This document shows positions 21,429-29,457 of a stretch of 29,457 nucleotides of DNA, one piece after another; the stretch's first letter is position 1, and each line of letters opens with the position of its first letter. Made by a program: the position numbers and the translations under genes. Source of the stretch: Nitrososphaeraceae archaeon (GTDB lineage Archaea > Thermoproteota > Nitrososphaeria > Nitrososphaerales > Nitrososphaeraceae); the NCBI GenBank assembly GCA_025922715.1, contig JAICHH010000005.1:1-29457 (forward strand). Direction: 5' to 3'. The notes beneath the pieces were generated by a model, which saw nothing but the letters and a program-made list of their open reading frames with translations, searched no databases and was not told the DNA's origin.

Positions 21429-23657
21429 TTGGAAATATTAACTGAATCAGAATTAAAATATCTCAAAAAAAAATTAAAGCGTGAACCAAATCGTTTAGAA
21501 AAGGAAATTGTTGGAGCACAATGGTCTGAGCACTGTTCTTATAAATCATCTAAAAAATATATCAAATTATTATCTAAAGATTGGAAAGGAATCATCAAAG
21601 GGCCTGGTTATGATGCAGGAATCATTGATATCGGGAATGGTGATGTAATTACTATACATATAGAAAGCCATAATCATCCTTCAGCTGTTGAACCATATGG
21701 AGGGGCCGCTACTGGAGTTGGAGGGATAATTCGGGATATTATTTCGATGGGAACTATGCCAATTGCTCTGCTAAATGCATTAAGATTTGGACACATCAAA
21801 TCACCCTTTGCCTCAAATGAAATAAGCATATCGAGAGAAAAAGATAATGAATTATATTCATATTCTAAATGGCTATTGAAAAATGTTGTAAGGGGAATAG
21901 CTGATTATGGAAATTGTATAGGAATTCCTACAGTAGGAGGAGAGATAGAATTTGATGAATCTTTCACAAATTATTGTTTAGTAGATGTTGCAGCAATAGG
22001 ATTTGGAAAAAGAAAGAATTTGATAGGAAATATTATCCAAGAAGATGATATTATCATCCTAGCAGGCAGTAGTACTGGCAGAGATGGCATACATGGAGCA
22101 TCATTTGCATCTAAGGAATTGGCAAAAGAAAATAGATCGGCAGTTCAGATTCCTGATCCCTTTATGGAGAAGTTATTAATTGAAGTCACTAAAGAAGCTA
22201 TTGAAGCTAATATTCTAAAAGCTGTTAAAGACCTAGGGGGAGGAGGATTGTCTTGTTGCCTTTCGGAAACTGCCGCTAATTTAAATAAAGGCTTTGAGAT
22301 TGCTTTGGATAAAGTTCCTATCAAATATCATGATATGGAACCTCAAGAAATCATGATCTCTGAATCACAGGAAAGAATGTTATATATTATGAACAAGGGG
22401 AACTTTAAAAGTTTTGCAAAGATACTTAATAAATATGAGGTTCCCTTCGCAATAATTGGTAGCGTTAAGAATCATAAAAATCTTGTAATATGTAAAAATG
22501 GAAAAACTATTGCAAAAATGCCTTCACATTTGATTGCATATGCTCCATTGTTGAACCGAAATAGTAGAAAGCCTAAATATATTGAGGATTTGAGAGTCAA
22601 GAAAATCTCCGTAAAGCTTCCACACGACCTGAAGAAAACCTTTTTGAATATGCTGGCTAATCCTACTATTGCCTTCAAGTATTGGGTATTTCAGCAATTT
22701 GATCATGAAATAGGACTAAGAACTATTGTTAAGCCAGGAATGACAAATAGTGCAGTCATAAAATTAAATAATGATAAATTCTTGGCAGCAAAACTCGATG
22801 GAAATTCTAAAGTATGTTATCAAGATCCTTATGAAGGTACTTTATCATGTCTTTCTGAAGCGCGCGCAAATATAATTTCCTCAGGAGGACACCCAATAGG
22901 AATAGTTGATCATTTACAATTTGGAAATCCTGAAAATCCAGAAATCTTTTGGACCTTTCAAAAAAGTATAGAAGCAATGATTGATTTTAGTAATTTCAAT
23001 AAAATTCCAATAGTTGGTGGGAAAGTCAGTTTTTATAATGAGACTAAAATTGGACCAATAAAACCCTCACCAGTAATTGGAATGTTAGGCCTTATTGAAG
23101 GCATGACGTGTATCTCTAAAATTCGTCCTACTCCACACGACACATTATACATCGTAGGAATCACGTCTGATGATATGGGTGGTTCAGAATATTTCCAGTT
23201 TCTAAATGGAGTAACAGGTGGAACTGTGCCAAAATTGGACTTACAAATTGATTTGATTAACGCAGATATAATTTCAAGAATTATTAAAGAACAGTTAATT
23301 AGTTGTTCTCATGATTGTTCAAAGGGTGGTCTCTCTATCGCGTTGGCAGAGATGGCTATGGGTTCTCATTGTGGAATAAACATTGACTTGGATAAGGTAC
23401 CTAATAACTGTAAAAGAGTAGATTTTCTTCTTTTTGCTGAAACTCCCTCTAGATTTATCATTGGAACAAAAAACGAAGAGAAACTTGAAAAAGAATTGTC
23501 TAAGTATAAAAATTTAAAATATTCAAAAATTGGAAAAGTAACGGGTTATGGAGATAATATAACATTTGCTTCCAAGAATAAAAAAATTATAGATATAGAA
23601 ATGGAACTTGCAAAAAAATATTTTGAAAGTATCTCCTCAATTATGGAAAATCATTGA
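21429..23657 (+). CDS. purL: FGAM synthase large subunit PurL (small type)
   Basis: PurL makes FGAM from FGAR, ATP and ammonia. The 742-residue length is the small PurL that needs PurS and PurQ, both present here. Visible motifs are REPNRLEKEIVGAQWSEHCSYKSSKKYIKLL (catalytic His35), HIESHNHPSAVEPYGGAATGVGGIIRDIISMG near 77-108, SSTGRDGIHGASFASKEL near 215-232, and the internal repeat GMTNSAVIKLNNDKFLAAKLDGNSKVCYQDPYEGT near 437-471. The start is TTG at 21429, giving the normal N-terminus MEILTESELKYL. No ATG is available near it. Confidence 0.96.
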   Translation: MEILTESELKYLKKKLKREPNRLEKEIVGAQWSEHCSYKSSKKYIKLLSKDWKGIIKGPGYDAGIIDIGNGDVITIHIESHNHPSAVEPYGGAATGVGGIIRDIISMGTMPIALLNALRFGHIKSPFASNEISISREKDNELYSYSKWLLKNVVRGIADYGNCIGIPTVGGEIEFDESFTNYCLVDVAAIGFGKRKNLIGNIIQEDDIIILAGSSTGRDGIHGASFASKELAKENRSAVQIPDPFMEKLLIEVTKEAIEANILKAVKDLGGGGLSCCLSETAANLNKGFEIALDKVPIKYHDMEPQEIMISESQERMLYIMNKGNFKSFAKILNKYEVPFAIIGSVKNHKNLVICKNGKTIAKMPSHLIAYAPLLNRNSRKPKYIEDLRVKKISVKLPHDLKKTFLNMLANPTIAFKYWVFQQFDHEIGLRTIVKPGMTNSAVIKLNNDKFLAAKLDGNSKVCYQDPYEGTLSCLSEARANIISSGGHPIGIVDHLQFGNPENPEIFWTFQKSIEAMIDFSNFNKIPIVGGKVSFYNETKIGPIKPSPVIGMLGLIEGMTCISKIRPTPHDTLYIVGITSDDMGGSEYFQFLNGVTGGTVPKLDLQIDLINADIISRIIKEQLISCSHDCSKGGLSIALAEMAMGSHCGINIDLDKVPNNCKRVDFLLFAETPSRFIIGTKNEEKLEKELSKYKNLKYSKIGKVTGYGDNITFASKNKKIIDIEMELAKKYFESISSIMENH

Positions 23658-23748
23658 ACTATAGTAAGGAGTATTTGTTTTTATTAAAAAATTCACTAAT
23701 AGACATATGATTAAAATATTTTGATGGCCTATCTAATAGTATATTGAA

Positions 23749-25185
23749 ATGGTAACAGAAAATTGTGGTGTTGTAGGTGTTTTTTCTTTAGATCAGCATA
23801 ATGTAATCCCATTTCTAATTGATTCTTTGCGGGCTCTTCAACATAGGGGTCAAGAATCATGGGGCATAGCTATACCTAAGAAGAAACCATTCAGACAATT
23901 AGGCTTGGTATCTAGTTATGCAGATAATTTTAAGAATATCATTAGAAATTACAAATCGAATGCTGGAATAGGTCATGTTAGGTATTCTACTTTTGGAAGG
24001 AGTACGATAGAGAATGCTCAACCATTAAAAATCAAAGATTTGTGTATTGCTCATAATGGAACAATTGCAAATGTTGAGGAATTGGCAAATATGGTTGGAG
24101 GATGTACGTTTACTCCTCAAACAATGAGTGATACATTTATAGCAGCAAAAAGACTGGTAGAGCATCTTTCTATTAATATGAATGTAAAGGATTCTATCAA
24201 AATTTTAAAACAAGAGATGATAGGTTCTTTTTGTTTCACCTTTATGACCGATAATGGATCTGTTTATGCTGCAAGAGATACAAAAGGCTTTAGACCATTG
24301 GTTTTGGGATTTCACAAAGAAACAAATACATATATTGTTGCATCAGAATCCTGTGCCTTTTCTGCAGTAGGGGCTTATTTAATAAGAGACGTAGACCCAG
24401 GAGAATTAATTAAACTAAGCATGAATGGTTTAGAAACTGAAACCTTTTATTCTGAAAAACCCCATGCCCATTGTGCGTTTGAATATACCTATTTTGCTCA
24501 TCCTGTAAGTATTATGGAAGGTGTGAATATATACGCCGCTAGAAAACGAATGGGCGAAATTTTAGGTAAGATGTTCTCAATTCCTTCGGCCGATTTAGTA
24601 ATTCCAGTTCCTGATTCCGCACGGCCAGCTGCATTAGGTTATGCACAAGAAACAGGGTTACCCTTTGAAGAAGGCTTAGTTAAGGATAGACATATCAATA
24701 AAGGTGCGCTAAGAAGTTTTATCGAACCCTATCAATCTGACCGCATTGAAATAAATAAAGGAATACTTCCGATCAAAGACATTATTGATGGCAAAAATGT
24801 AGTAGTAATAGACGACAGTATAATTCGAGGTACAAGCTCCGCATCTATTATTCATACCCTGAGAGAAGCAGGAGCCAACAAAATCTATATGATTGTTACA
24901 TATCCTCCTGTTCGTTTTCCTTGTTACGCAGGAATCGATTTTCCTTCTATGGATGAACTATTAGCAAATCAAAAGTTTCTAAATAATGGACAAAAACTAG
25001 GACTTAATAAAAAAATAAGTAAATTAATTGGTGCCGATAAAGTATTCTATAATGACACAAAAAATCTTGCTAAAGCAATAGGGATACCAGAAGAAGAGCT
25101 ATGTTTTACATGTTCAACTGGAAATTATAGTTCCCTTGGAATAACACCAAAGTTTAGGACAAGAGAAGAAGTAAAAGGAGAATGA
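23749..25185 (+). CDS. purF: Amidophosphoribosyltransferase PurF
   Basis: PurF makes 5-phosphoribosylamine from PRPP and glutamine, the first committed purine step. The start MVTENCGVVGVF has Cys6 as the catalytic N-terminal Cys after a five-residue propeptide. QHRGQESWGI and GHVRYSTFG follow. The PRPP loop is VVVIDDSIIRGTSS near 351-364. Cys242, Cys392, Cys452 and Cys455 match the positions that hold the [4Fe-4S] cluster in the B. subtilis type of PurF, so an iron-sulfur form is likely. 478 residues is normal. A 91-base spacer from purL, with an AT-rich box and T-runs, could hold a separate promoter. Confidence 0.96.
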   Translation: MVTENCGVVGVFSLDQHNVIPFLIDSLRALQHRGQESWGIAIPKKKPFRQLGLVSSYADNFKNIIRNYKSNAGIGHVRYSTFGRSTIENAQPLKIKDLCIAHNGTIANVEELANMVGGCTFTPQTMSDTFIAAKRLVEHLSINMNVKDSIKILKQEMIGSFCFTFMTDNGSVYAARDTKGFRPLVLGFHKETNTYIVASESCAFSAVGAYLIRDVDPGELIKLSMNGLETETFYSEKPHAHCAFEYTYFAHPVSIMEGVNIYAARKRMGEILGKMFSIPSADLVIPVPDSARPAALGYAQETGLPFEEGLVKDRHINKGALRSFIEPYQSDRIEINKGILPIKDIIDGKNVVVIDDSIIRGTSSASIIHTLREAGANKIYMIVTYPPVRFPCYAGIDFPSMDELLANQKFLNNGQKLGLNKKISKLIGADKVFYNDTKNLAKAIGIPEEELCFTCSTGNYSSLGITPKFRTREEVKGE

Positions 25186-25243
25186 AAGTTGCTCTGATAG
25201 AATTTTTATCGAAGCATAGATTGATAACGTAACAGTAGATTCT

Positions 25244-25957
25244 ATGACCTCATTAATTAAAGCTTTTGCAATTGATATTGATGGTACTTTAACTGAGAAT
25301 GGTGGAGGAATTATACATCTTCCTGCTATGCAACATCTTAGATCATTAGAAAAATTAGGTTATAGAATTATCTATGTAACAGGCCGATCTTCAGTCGAAG
25401 CATATATTTTATCTGTATTTGGAGGAACGACTAAAATTGCAGTTGGAGAAAATGGAGGAGTTGTTACTATCAGTCCGACAGAACATATCCTTCTTGGAAA
25501 CAAAGAAAAATGTGTTAATGGATATAGAATTTTAACTAAAAAATTGGAAAATGTCAAATTAAAAAACGTTTTTGATCGGATGACAGAGGTCGTATTAGAG
25601 AGAACTTTCGATATTGAATTAGGAAAGCAAATCCTTAAAGATAATAATCTTAGTGTAGACCTAAGCGATAGCCAATATTCCTTTCATATTAACAATAGGG
25701 GAATTAATAAGGCTACTGGTCTGGCAAAAGCGTTGGATATTTTGAAAATAAAACCTTCTGAAACAGTAACAATTGGGGATAGTGAAACTGATATTCCTTT
25801 GTTCCAATTTTGTGCTTTTGGTATTGCACTGAATCATGCGGACGAAATGGTCAAATCAAAAGCCAATCATGTTGTTTCTGAAAATTCAGGAAGAGGCTTA
25901 GTGGAAGCATTAGATTATATTGCTTTAAATTTTTTTGGTAAAAATGCTATCAAATGA
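25244..25957 (+). CDS. Archaeal HAD-family phosphoglycolate phosphatase
   Basis: The 237-residue protein is a HAD hydrolase of the archaeal phosphoglycolate phosphatase type. The catalytic loop is AIDIDGTLTENGG with the nucleophile Asp11 and acid Asp13. Motif II Thr46 is in YVTGRSSVEA, and the motif IV acidic pair is in TIGDSETDIPLF near residues 177-188. GVVTISP and INKATGLAKALDI (with the motif III Lys) are typical of the Cof-like cap subclass. The ATG start is clear. Its last four bases overlap the argS ATG, so the two are translationally coupled. Substrate specificity within the family cannot be proved from sequence. Confidence 0.85.
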   Translation: MTSLIKAFAIDIDGTLTENGGGIIHLPAMQHLRSLEKLGYRIIYVTGRSSVEAYILSVFGGTTKIAVGENGGVVTISPTEHILLGNKEKCVNGYRILTKKLENVKLKNVFDRMTEVVLERTFDIELGKQILKDNNLSVDLSDSQYSFHINNRGINKATGLAKALDILKIKPSETVTIGDSETDIPLFQFCAFGIALNHADEMVKSKANHVVSENSGRGLVEALDYIALNFFGKNAIK

Positions 25958-27912
25958 CTCTAAAAGAAGTAATTACCCAAATTAGACAAATTGTTAATGA
26001 AGCTTTACTAGAATTAGAATATGAAAATATAGAATATGATGTTGTCGAACCTCCAAAACCAGAGTTCGGGGATTTAACAACAAATATCGCTTTTTTACTT
26101 AGCAAAAGAATACACAAAAAACCTAATGAAATTGCTAGAGAACTTGTTAACAATTCCATTAGTTATCAATTAAAAAATATAGGAAAAAATTCTTTGATTT
26201 TAAATGCAAATGCTCACGTATCAGGTCATGTTAACTTTAACATTAATTATGCTAATTTCAATAGCTTTCTCTTAAAATTGGTTAACCAAAATAAATCATT
26301 GATACCAAATATTGGTCATAACAATCAAATTGTTATTGAACATACTAGTGTAAATCCAAATAAAGCCCTCCATATTGGACACTTTAGGAATGTAATAATT
26401 GGAGATTCATTATACAGGTTATTTAAGTTAACAAACCACAAAACTATTGTATTAAACTATATAGATGACTCAGGTGTCCAAGTTGCAGATCTTATTGTAG
26501 CCTTTAAGTTTGCTGGTTTTAGTCATGATAATGTAGAGAAAAATTTTAAATTTGACCAATATTGTGGTGAAATATATGTTAGAATGAATGAATTGTATAA
26601 GACCAATTTAGATTTGATTGAAAAAAGGAAATTAGTTATTAAAGAGATAGAACAAGGAAACACGGAACTAGCTCAATTTACAAATTACATAGTTGATAAA
26701 ATCGTAAAACAACAACTTGGATCTTGCTGGAGGATCAAATCTAGATATGATTTGCTTGTTATAGAATCACAAATTTTGTCATCAAAGCTTTGGGAAAAAA
26801 CATTTAATTTGTTGAAAGAGAAGAATATCATATATTATTCAACTAAAGGTAAAAATATGAATTGTTGGGTATTAAGGGATGAAAATAATGAAGAGAAGGT
26901 AGTAATAAGAAGTGATGGCACTGCTACATATATTGCCAAAGATATTTCATTTGCAGTTTGGAAATTAAATTTAGTGGATGATCCCTTTCTATATGAGAAA
27001 TTTTCTCTACAATGGGATAAGTCCATTTTATGGAAAACTATGATAAAATCAGAAATTACCGATAATCCCCTAAATCAGATTGACTTATTTTTTATGGGAA
27101 AGAGCCCTAATAACAGAGTAATAACTATAATAGATTCTAGACAAGCACGATTACAAAAAATAATTTCTAGTGTCATAGATGGTATTGATCCAACTATTAA
27201 AAGATACGTATATCTTGGCTATGAGACCGTTGCTCTGAGTCCTAATAGTGTTCACGATATTGGAATGGAATTAGATAAGCTAAACAAGAAAATTATTCAT
27301 ATGTCAGGTAGAAAAGGAATTTTTATTAATGCAGATACTATTTTGGATGAATTACACAAGAAGGCCTATTATGAAGTCAAGAAACGAAACCCTGATTTTG
27401 ATGATACTACTATTAATGAAATTGCGGAAGGAATTGCCATTTCAGCAATTAGATACAACCTGCTGAGACAGGATTTAGATAAAATGATAACCTTTGATAT
27501 GAAAGAAGCATTAAACCTAGAGGGAGATACTTCATTATATTTACAATATTCATTTGCACGAGCGATGAGAATTCTAGAAAAAGGTAATGGCTCTTTAGAA
27601 GAAGTTATCAATGACAAAAATGAAAGTATAAGATATGATCTATTAAACCATAATATGGAGCGAGATCTAATTAAAGAGATATCAAAATTTAACATAATTA
27701 TAGAAGAGTCACTAAATACACTGAATCCAAAGATTTTGACAAAATATGCAAATAAGTTATGTACAAAATTCAATTCATTTTATGAGAACCTTCCTGTGTT
27801 AAGTGCAGAGGTAATTTTGAAGGTTAGCAGGCTAATGCTAGTAAAGGTATTTGTAAACGTGTTGTCTAATCTTTTCGAAATTTTAGGAATAGAATCATTT
27901 TCAAGAATATGA
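25954..27912 (+). CDS. argS: Arginyl-tRNA synthetase
   Basis: This enzyme attaches arginine to tRNA-Arg. The 652-residue protein begins with the ArgRS additive domain (residues about 1-90, including VVEPPKPEFGDLTTNIAFLLSK). It has EHTSVNPNKALHIGHFRNVIIGDSLYRL with the class I HIGH motif at 140-143, NYIDDSGVQVADLIV near 168-182, and HMSGRKGIFINADTIL near 449, the ArgRS sequence that replaces KMSKS. The DALR anticodon-binding domain follows (LQYSFARAMRILEKGN to the end). The start overlaps the phosphatase stop (ATGA). Confidence 0.96.
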   Translation: MTLKEVITQIRQIVNEALLELEYENIEYDVVEPPKPEFGDLTTNIAFLLSKRIHKKPNEIARELVNNSISYQLKNIGKNSLILNANAHVSGHVNFNINYANFNSFLLKLVNQNKSLIPNIGHNNQIVIEHTSVNPNKALHIGHFRNVIIGDSLYRLFKLTNHKTIVLNYIDDSGVQVADLIVAFKFAGFSHDNVEKNFKFDQYCGEIYVRMNELYKTNLDLIEKRKLVIKEIEQGNTELAQFTNYIVDKIVKQQLGSCWRIKSRYDLLVIESQILSSKLWEKTFNLLKEKNIIYYSTKGKNMNCWVLRDENNEEKVVIRSDGTATYIAKDISFAVWKLNLVDDPFLYEKFSLQWDKSILWKTMIKSEITDNPLNQIDLFFMGKSPNNRVITIIDSRQARLQKIISSVIDGIDPTIKRYVYLGYETVALSPNSVHDIGMELDKLNKKIIHMSGRKGIFINADTILDELHKKAYYEVKKRNPDFDDTTINEIAEGIAISAIRYNLLRQDLDKMITFDMKEALNLEGDTSLYLQYSFARAMRILEKGNGSLEEVINDKNESIRYDLLNHNMERDLIKEISKFNIIIEESLNTLNPKILTKYANKLCTKFNSFYENLPVLSAEVILKVSRLMLVKVFVNVLSNLFEILGIESFSRI

Positions 27913-27972
27913 ACATTAAACTCATGTATTTGTTTAATAAATATTAATTGTAGATTATTTAAAGTAAATAAT

Positions 27973-28770
27973 ATGAGAATCAGTGTCGGTAACTATGTCT
28001 TGCTTTATCATACTATGAATAAGAAATGGCTTATAAAAGTAGAAGAAGAAAAAAAGATGCATACCCACTTAGGAATTATTGATATTTCTTCAATAATTGG
28101 TTTAGAATATGGTATGTCAATAAATACGACTCTTCACAAAAAAATTTACTTAATAGAACCTACTATTTATGATTTCATTATGAAATCAGAAAGAAATACT
28201 CAAATTGTTTATCCAAAAGATCTTGGATATATTGCTATAAGAAGTGGAATTCAAAATGGATCAAAAGTATTAGAAATAGGAACAGGAAGTGCAGCTTTAA
28301 CAACATTTTTAGCAAGTATAGTAAAACCTAATGGACATGTTTATTCATTCGATATTAATCCAGACTTTATGAAAATAGCAAAAAAAAATCTTCTTAAAGC
28401 AAAGATGGATGAATATGTAACACTTACAGAACAAGATATTCGACAAGGCATTAATTTACATGATTTTGATGCTGCAATTGTTGATCTTGGTGATCCCTGG
28501 ACTGCAGTTGAAGTCGCATATAATGCATTGAAAGGAAGCGGAGTTTTCCTTGCTATATGTCCTACTATGAATCAAGCAGAGAAAACTTCAGTTTCATTGA
28601 AAAATAATCATTTCACAGATATCGAGTGTGTAGAAATTTTAATTCGTAATATTGAAGCGAGAGAAGGTATGACCCGACCATCTATGAGAATGATTGGACA
28701 TACAACCTATCTGATTTTTGCTAGAAAAATATTTCCGTTTAGTGAGAAATATAATGATGAGTTAAATTAG
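27973..28770 (+). CDS. trmI: tRNA (adenine-58-N1) methyltransferase TrmI
   Basis: TrmI makes m1A at position 58 (in archaea often also 57) of the T loop. The 265-residue protein has the N-terminal beta domain (VGNYVLLYHTMNKKWLIKVEEEKKMHTHLGIIDISSIIGLEYG) and RSGIQNGSKVLEIGTGSAALTTFLASIVKPNGHVYSFDINPDFMKIAKKNL, which is AdoMet motif I and II (EIGTGSA at 101-107, Asp127 acidic end of beta 2). The catalytic-type motif is AAIVDLGDPW with Asp171. The C-terminal part includes a R-P-S-x-R-M-I-G-H-T-T-Y-L-I-F-A end typical of the family. The ATG start has an AT-rich box about 15-25 bases before it. Confidence 0.93.
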   Translation: MRISVGNYVLLYHTMNKKWLIKVEEEKKMHTHLGIIDISSIIGLEYGMSINTTLHKKIYLIEPTIYDFIMKSERNTQIVYPKDLGYIAIRSGIQNGSKVLEIGTGSAALTTFLASIVKPNGHVYSFDINPDFMKIAKKNLLKAKMDEYVTLTEQDIRQGINLHDFDAAIVDLGDPWTAVEVAYNALKGSGVFLAICPTMNQAEKTSVSLKNNHFTDIECVEILIRNIEAREGMTRPSMRMIGHTTYLIFARKIFPFSEKYNDELN

Positions 28771-28831
28771 AATTCTCTAGAAAAATAAAGTAATTAGAAT
28801 TTTTGATTTAAATTAGAATTAATAAGGAATG

Positions 28832-29356
28832 TTACTTCATCATTGTTTTCATCATGTTATTTTTATCAAATGTTTGGCTATGAGATTTAGTCATTCCTCC
28901 TTGATGGAAATTGAACATCATTTCTTCTATTGTCATTTTTTTAGTATTTAGTATATTTCCTGTTCCTACATCTGTAATTACTTTTGTTACTTCATTGTGA
29001 TCATTGAGTAAATAGATCACATATACCAGATATCCATTAACAGGGTGGATAAAACCTACTATAGCAGAAGAGTTATTACCAATATTTATTTCAGATTTAT
29101 TGATAGCCTCAGACAAACTAATTTTAATTAATGGATTAAAAGATTCCCTAAGAACCTTTGATATTTCTACTGTGCCAGTCCAGTTAGAATTTTGGATAGT
29201 AGAGCTATTATTTTGTGTATCCATTATTGTCTTTTCACTAGTCAATTGTTGTGCTTGTACATCCACTGATATGTAATTGTAGGTAAATAGAAATGACACC
29301 AAAAAAGAAGTACCACCAAGCAACGTCAATTTTTTCTTATTGAACATTTTGTTCAT
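28832..29356 (-). CDS. Secreted PepSY-like domain protein with Met/His-rich tail
   Basis: The 174-residue protein begins with a signal peptide: basic MNKMFNKKK, hydrophobic LTLLGGTSFLVSFLFTYNYI, and a likely cut near VQAQQ around residue 36. An Asn/Thr/Ser-rich linker with several N-x-S/T sites (such as NNSS, NWTG) follows. Residues about 75-145 (ISLSEAINKSEINIGNNSSAIVGFIHPVNGYLVYVIYLLNDHNEVTKVITDVGTGNIL) resemble the PepSY pattern, including the final D-x-G-T-G-x-I-L strand. The last 25 residues are rich in Met and His and may bind metal, which is a guess. The start could also be the second Met (MFNKKK). Confidence 0.72.
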   Translation of the reverse strand: MNKMFNKKKLTLLGGTSFLVSFLFTYNYISVDVQAQQLTSEKTIMDTQNNSSTIQNSNWTGTVEISKVLRESFNPLIKISLSEAINKSEINIGNNSSAIVGFIHPVNGYLVYVIYLLNDHNEVTKVITDVGTGNILNTKKMTIEEMMFNFHQGGMTKSHSQTFDKNNMMKTMMK

Positions 29357-29457
29357 ATTATATTAGAGATAATTCAATTATAAAAATATTTGATAGTAAA
29401 GTATGATGAACTCACTCGTTCTAGGGATAGAGACTCATAGAGATTAAAGTTTTCCAA

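Noticed and set aside
1..29457. CRISPR array, insertion sequence, integrase, attachment site or prophage
   Set aside because: No repeated spacer-like units, transposase or integrase reading frames or terminal repeats were seen; the tRNA genes have no adjacent integrase or duplicated 3' ends.

Overview
This is an AT-rich archaeal chromosome segment, most likely from a member of the Thaumarchaeota (Nitrososphaeria). The archaeal assignment is firm. It rests on the ribosomal protein cluster with S4e, zinc-ribbon S14 and the RNase P protein Rpp29, the split PurS/PurQ/PurL enzyme, a proteasome alpha subunit, two archaeal-type tRNA genes (one with a bulge-helix-bulge intron), AT-rich boxes about 20-35 bases before many starts, and frequent TTG starts. 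The Thaumarchaeota assignment is my inference from overall gene content and protein style. The order within the group cannot be fixed from this window. No mobile element, CRISPR array or rRNA gene was found.

Layout. Bases 1-345 hold no gene I can support. Positions 346-2951 carry bioD (minus strand), a possible nuclease-like protein (minus), a four-helix membrane protein (plus) and an unrecognised 120-residue protein (minus). Positions 2978-6226 form a tight minus-strand operon: sugar-phosphate nucleotidyltransferase, luciferase-like oxidoreductase, archaeal thiolase and a DUF35 Zn-ribbon/OB-fold protein. A tRNA-Asn gene with a 30-base intron lies at 6431-6534.

From 17376 down to 6715 runs one long minus-strand block: psmA, a TlpA-like thioredoxin, a SPOUT methyltransferase, then rpl3-rpl4-rpl23-rps19-rpl22-rps3-rpl29-rnp1-rps17-rpl14-rpl24-rps4e-rpl5-rps14-rps8-rpl6. 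Most genes overlap or are spaced by a few bases, so the block is probably translated as a coupled unit. rpl2 is missing from its usual place between rpl23 and rps19, and the usual genes after rpl6 are absent. rps14 (7746-7925) is a short gene that is easy to miss.

From 17440 onward the genes are mainly on the plus strand and serve purine synthesis and translation. They are a DUF371 protein, purC (minus), an ABC-2 permease, tRNA-Thr (minus), purS, a CBS-domain protein (minus), purQ, purL, purF, a phosphoglycolate phosphatase, argS and trmI. PurS, PurQ and PurL together make the FGAM synthase, PurF does the first committed step, and PurC acts later in the same pathway. The window ends with a secreted PepSY-like protein on the minus strand.

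Nothing here is clearly a new defence or mobile system. The best candidates for a second look are the thiolase/DUF35/oxidoreductase/nucleotidyltransferase operon, the non-canonical tRNA-Asn intron, the missing rpl2, and the CBS gene that splits purS from purQL.
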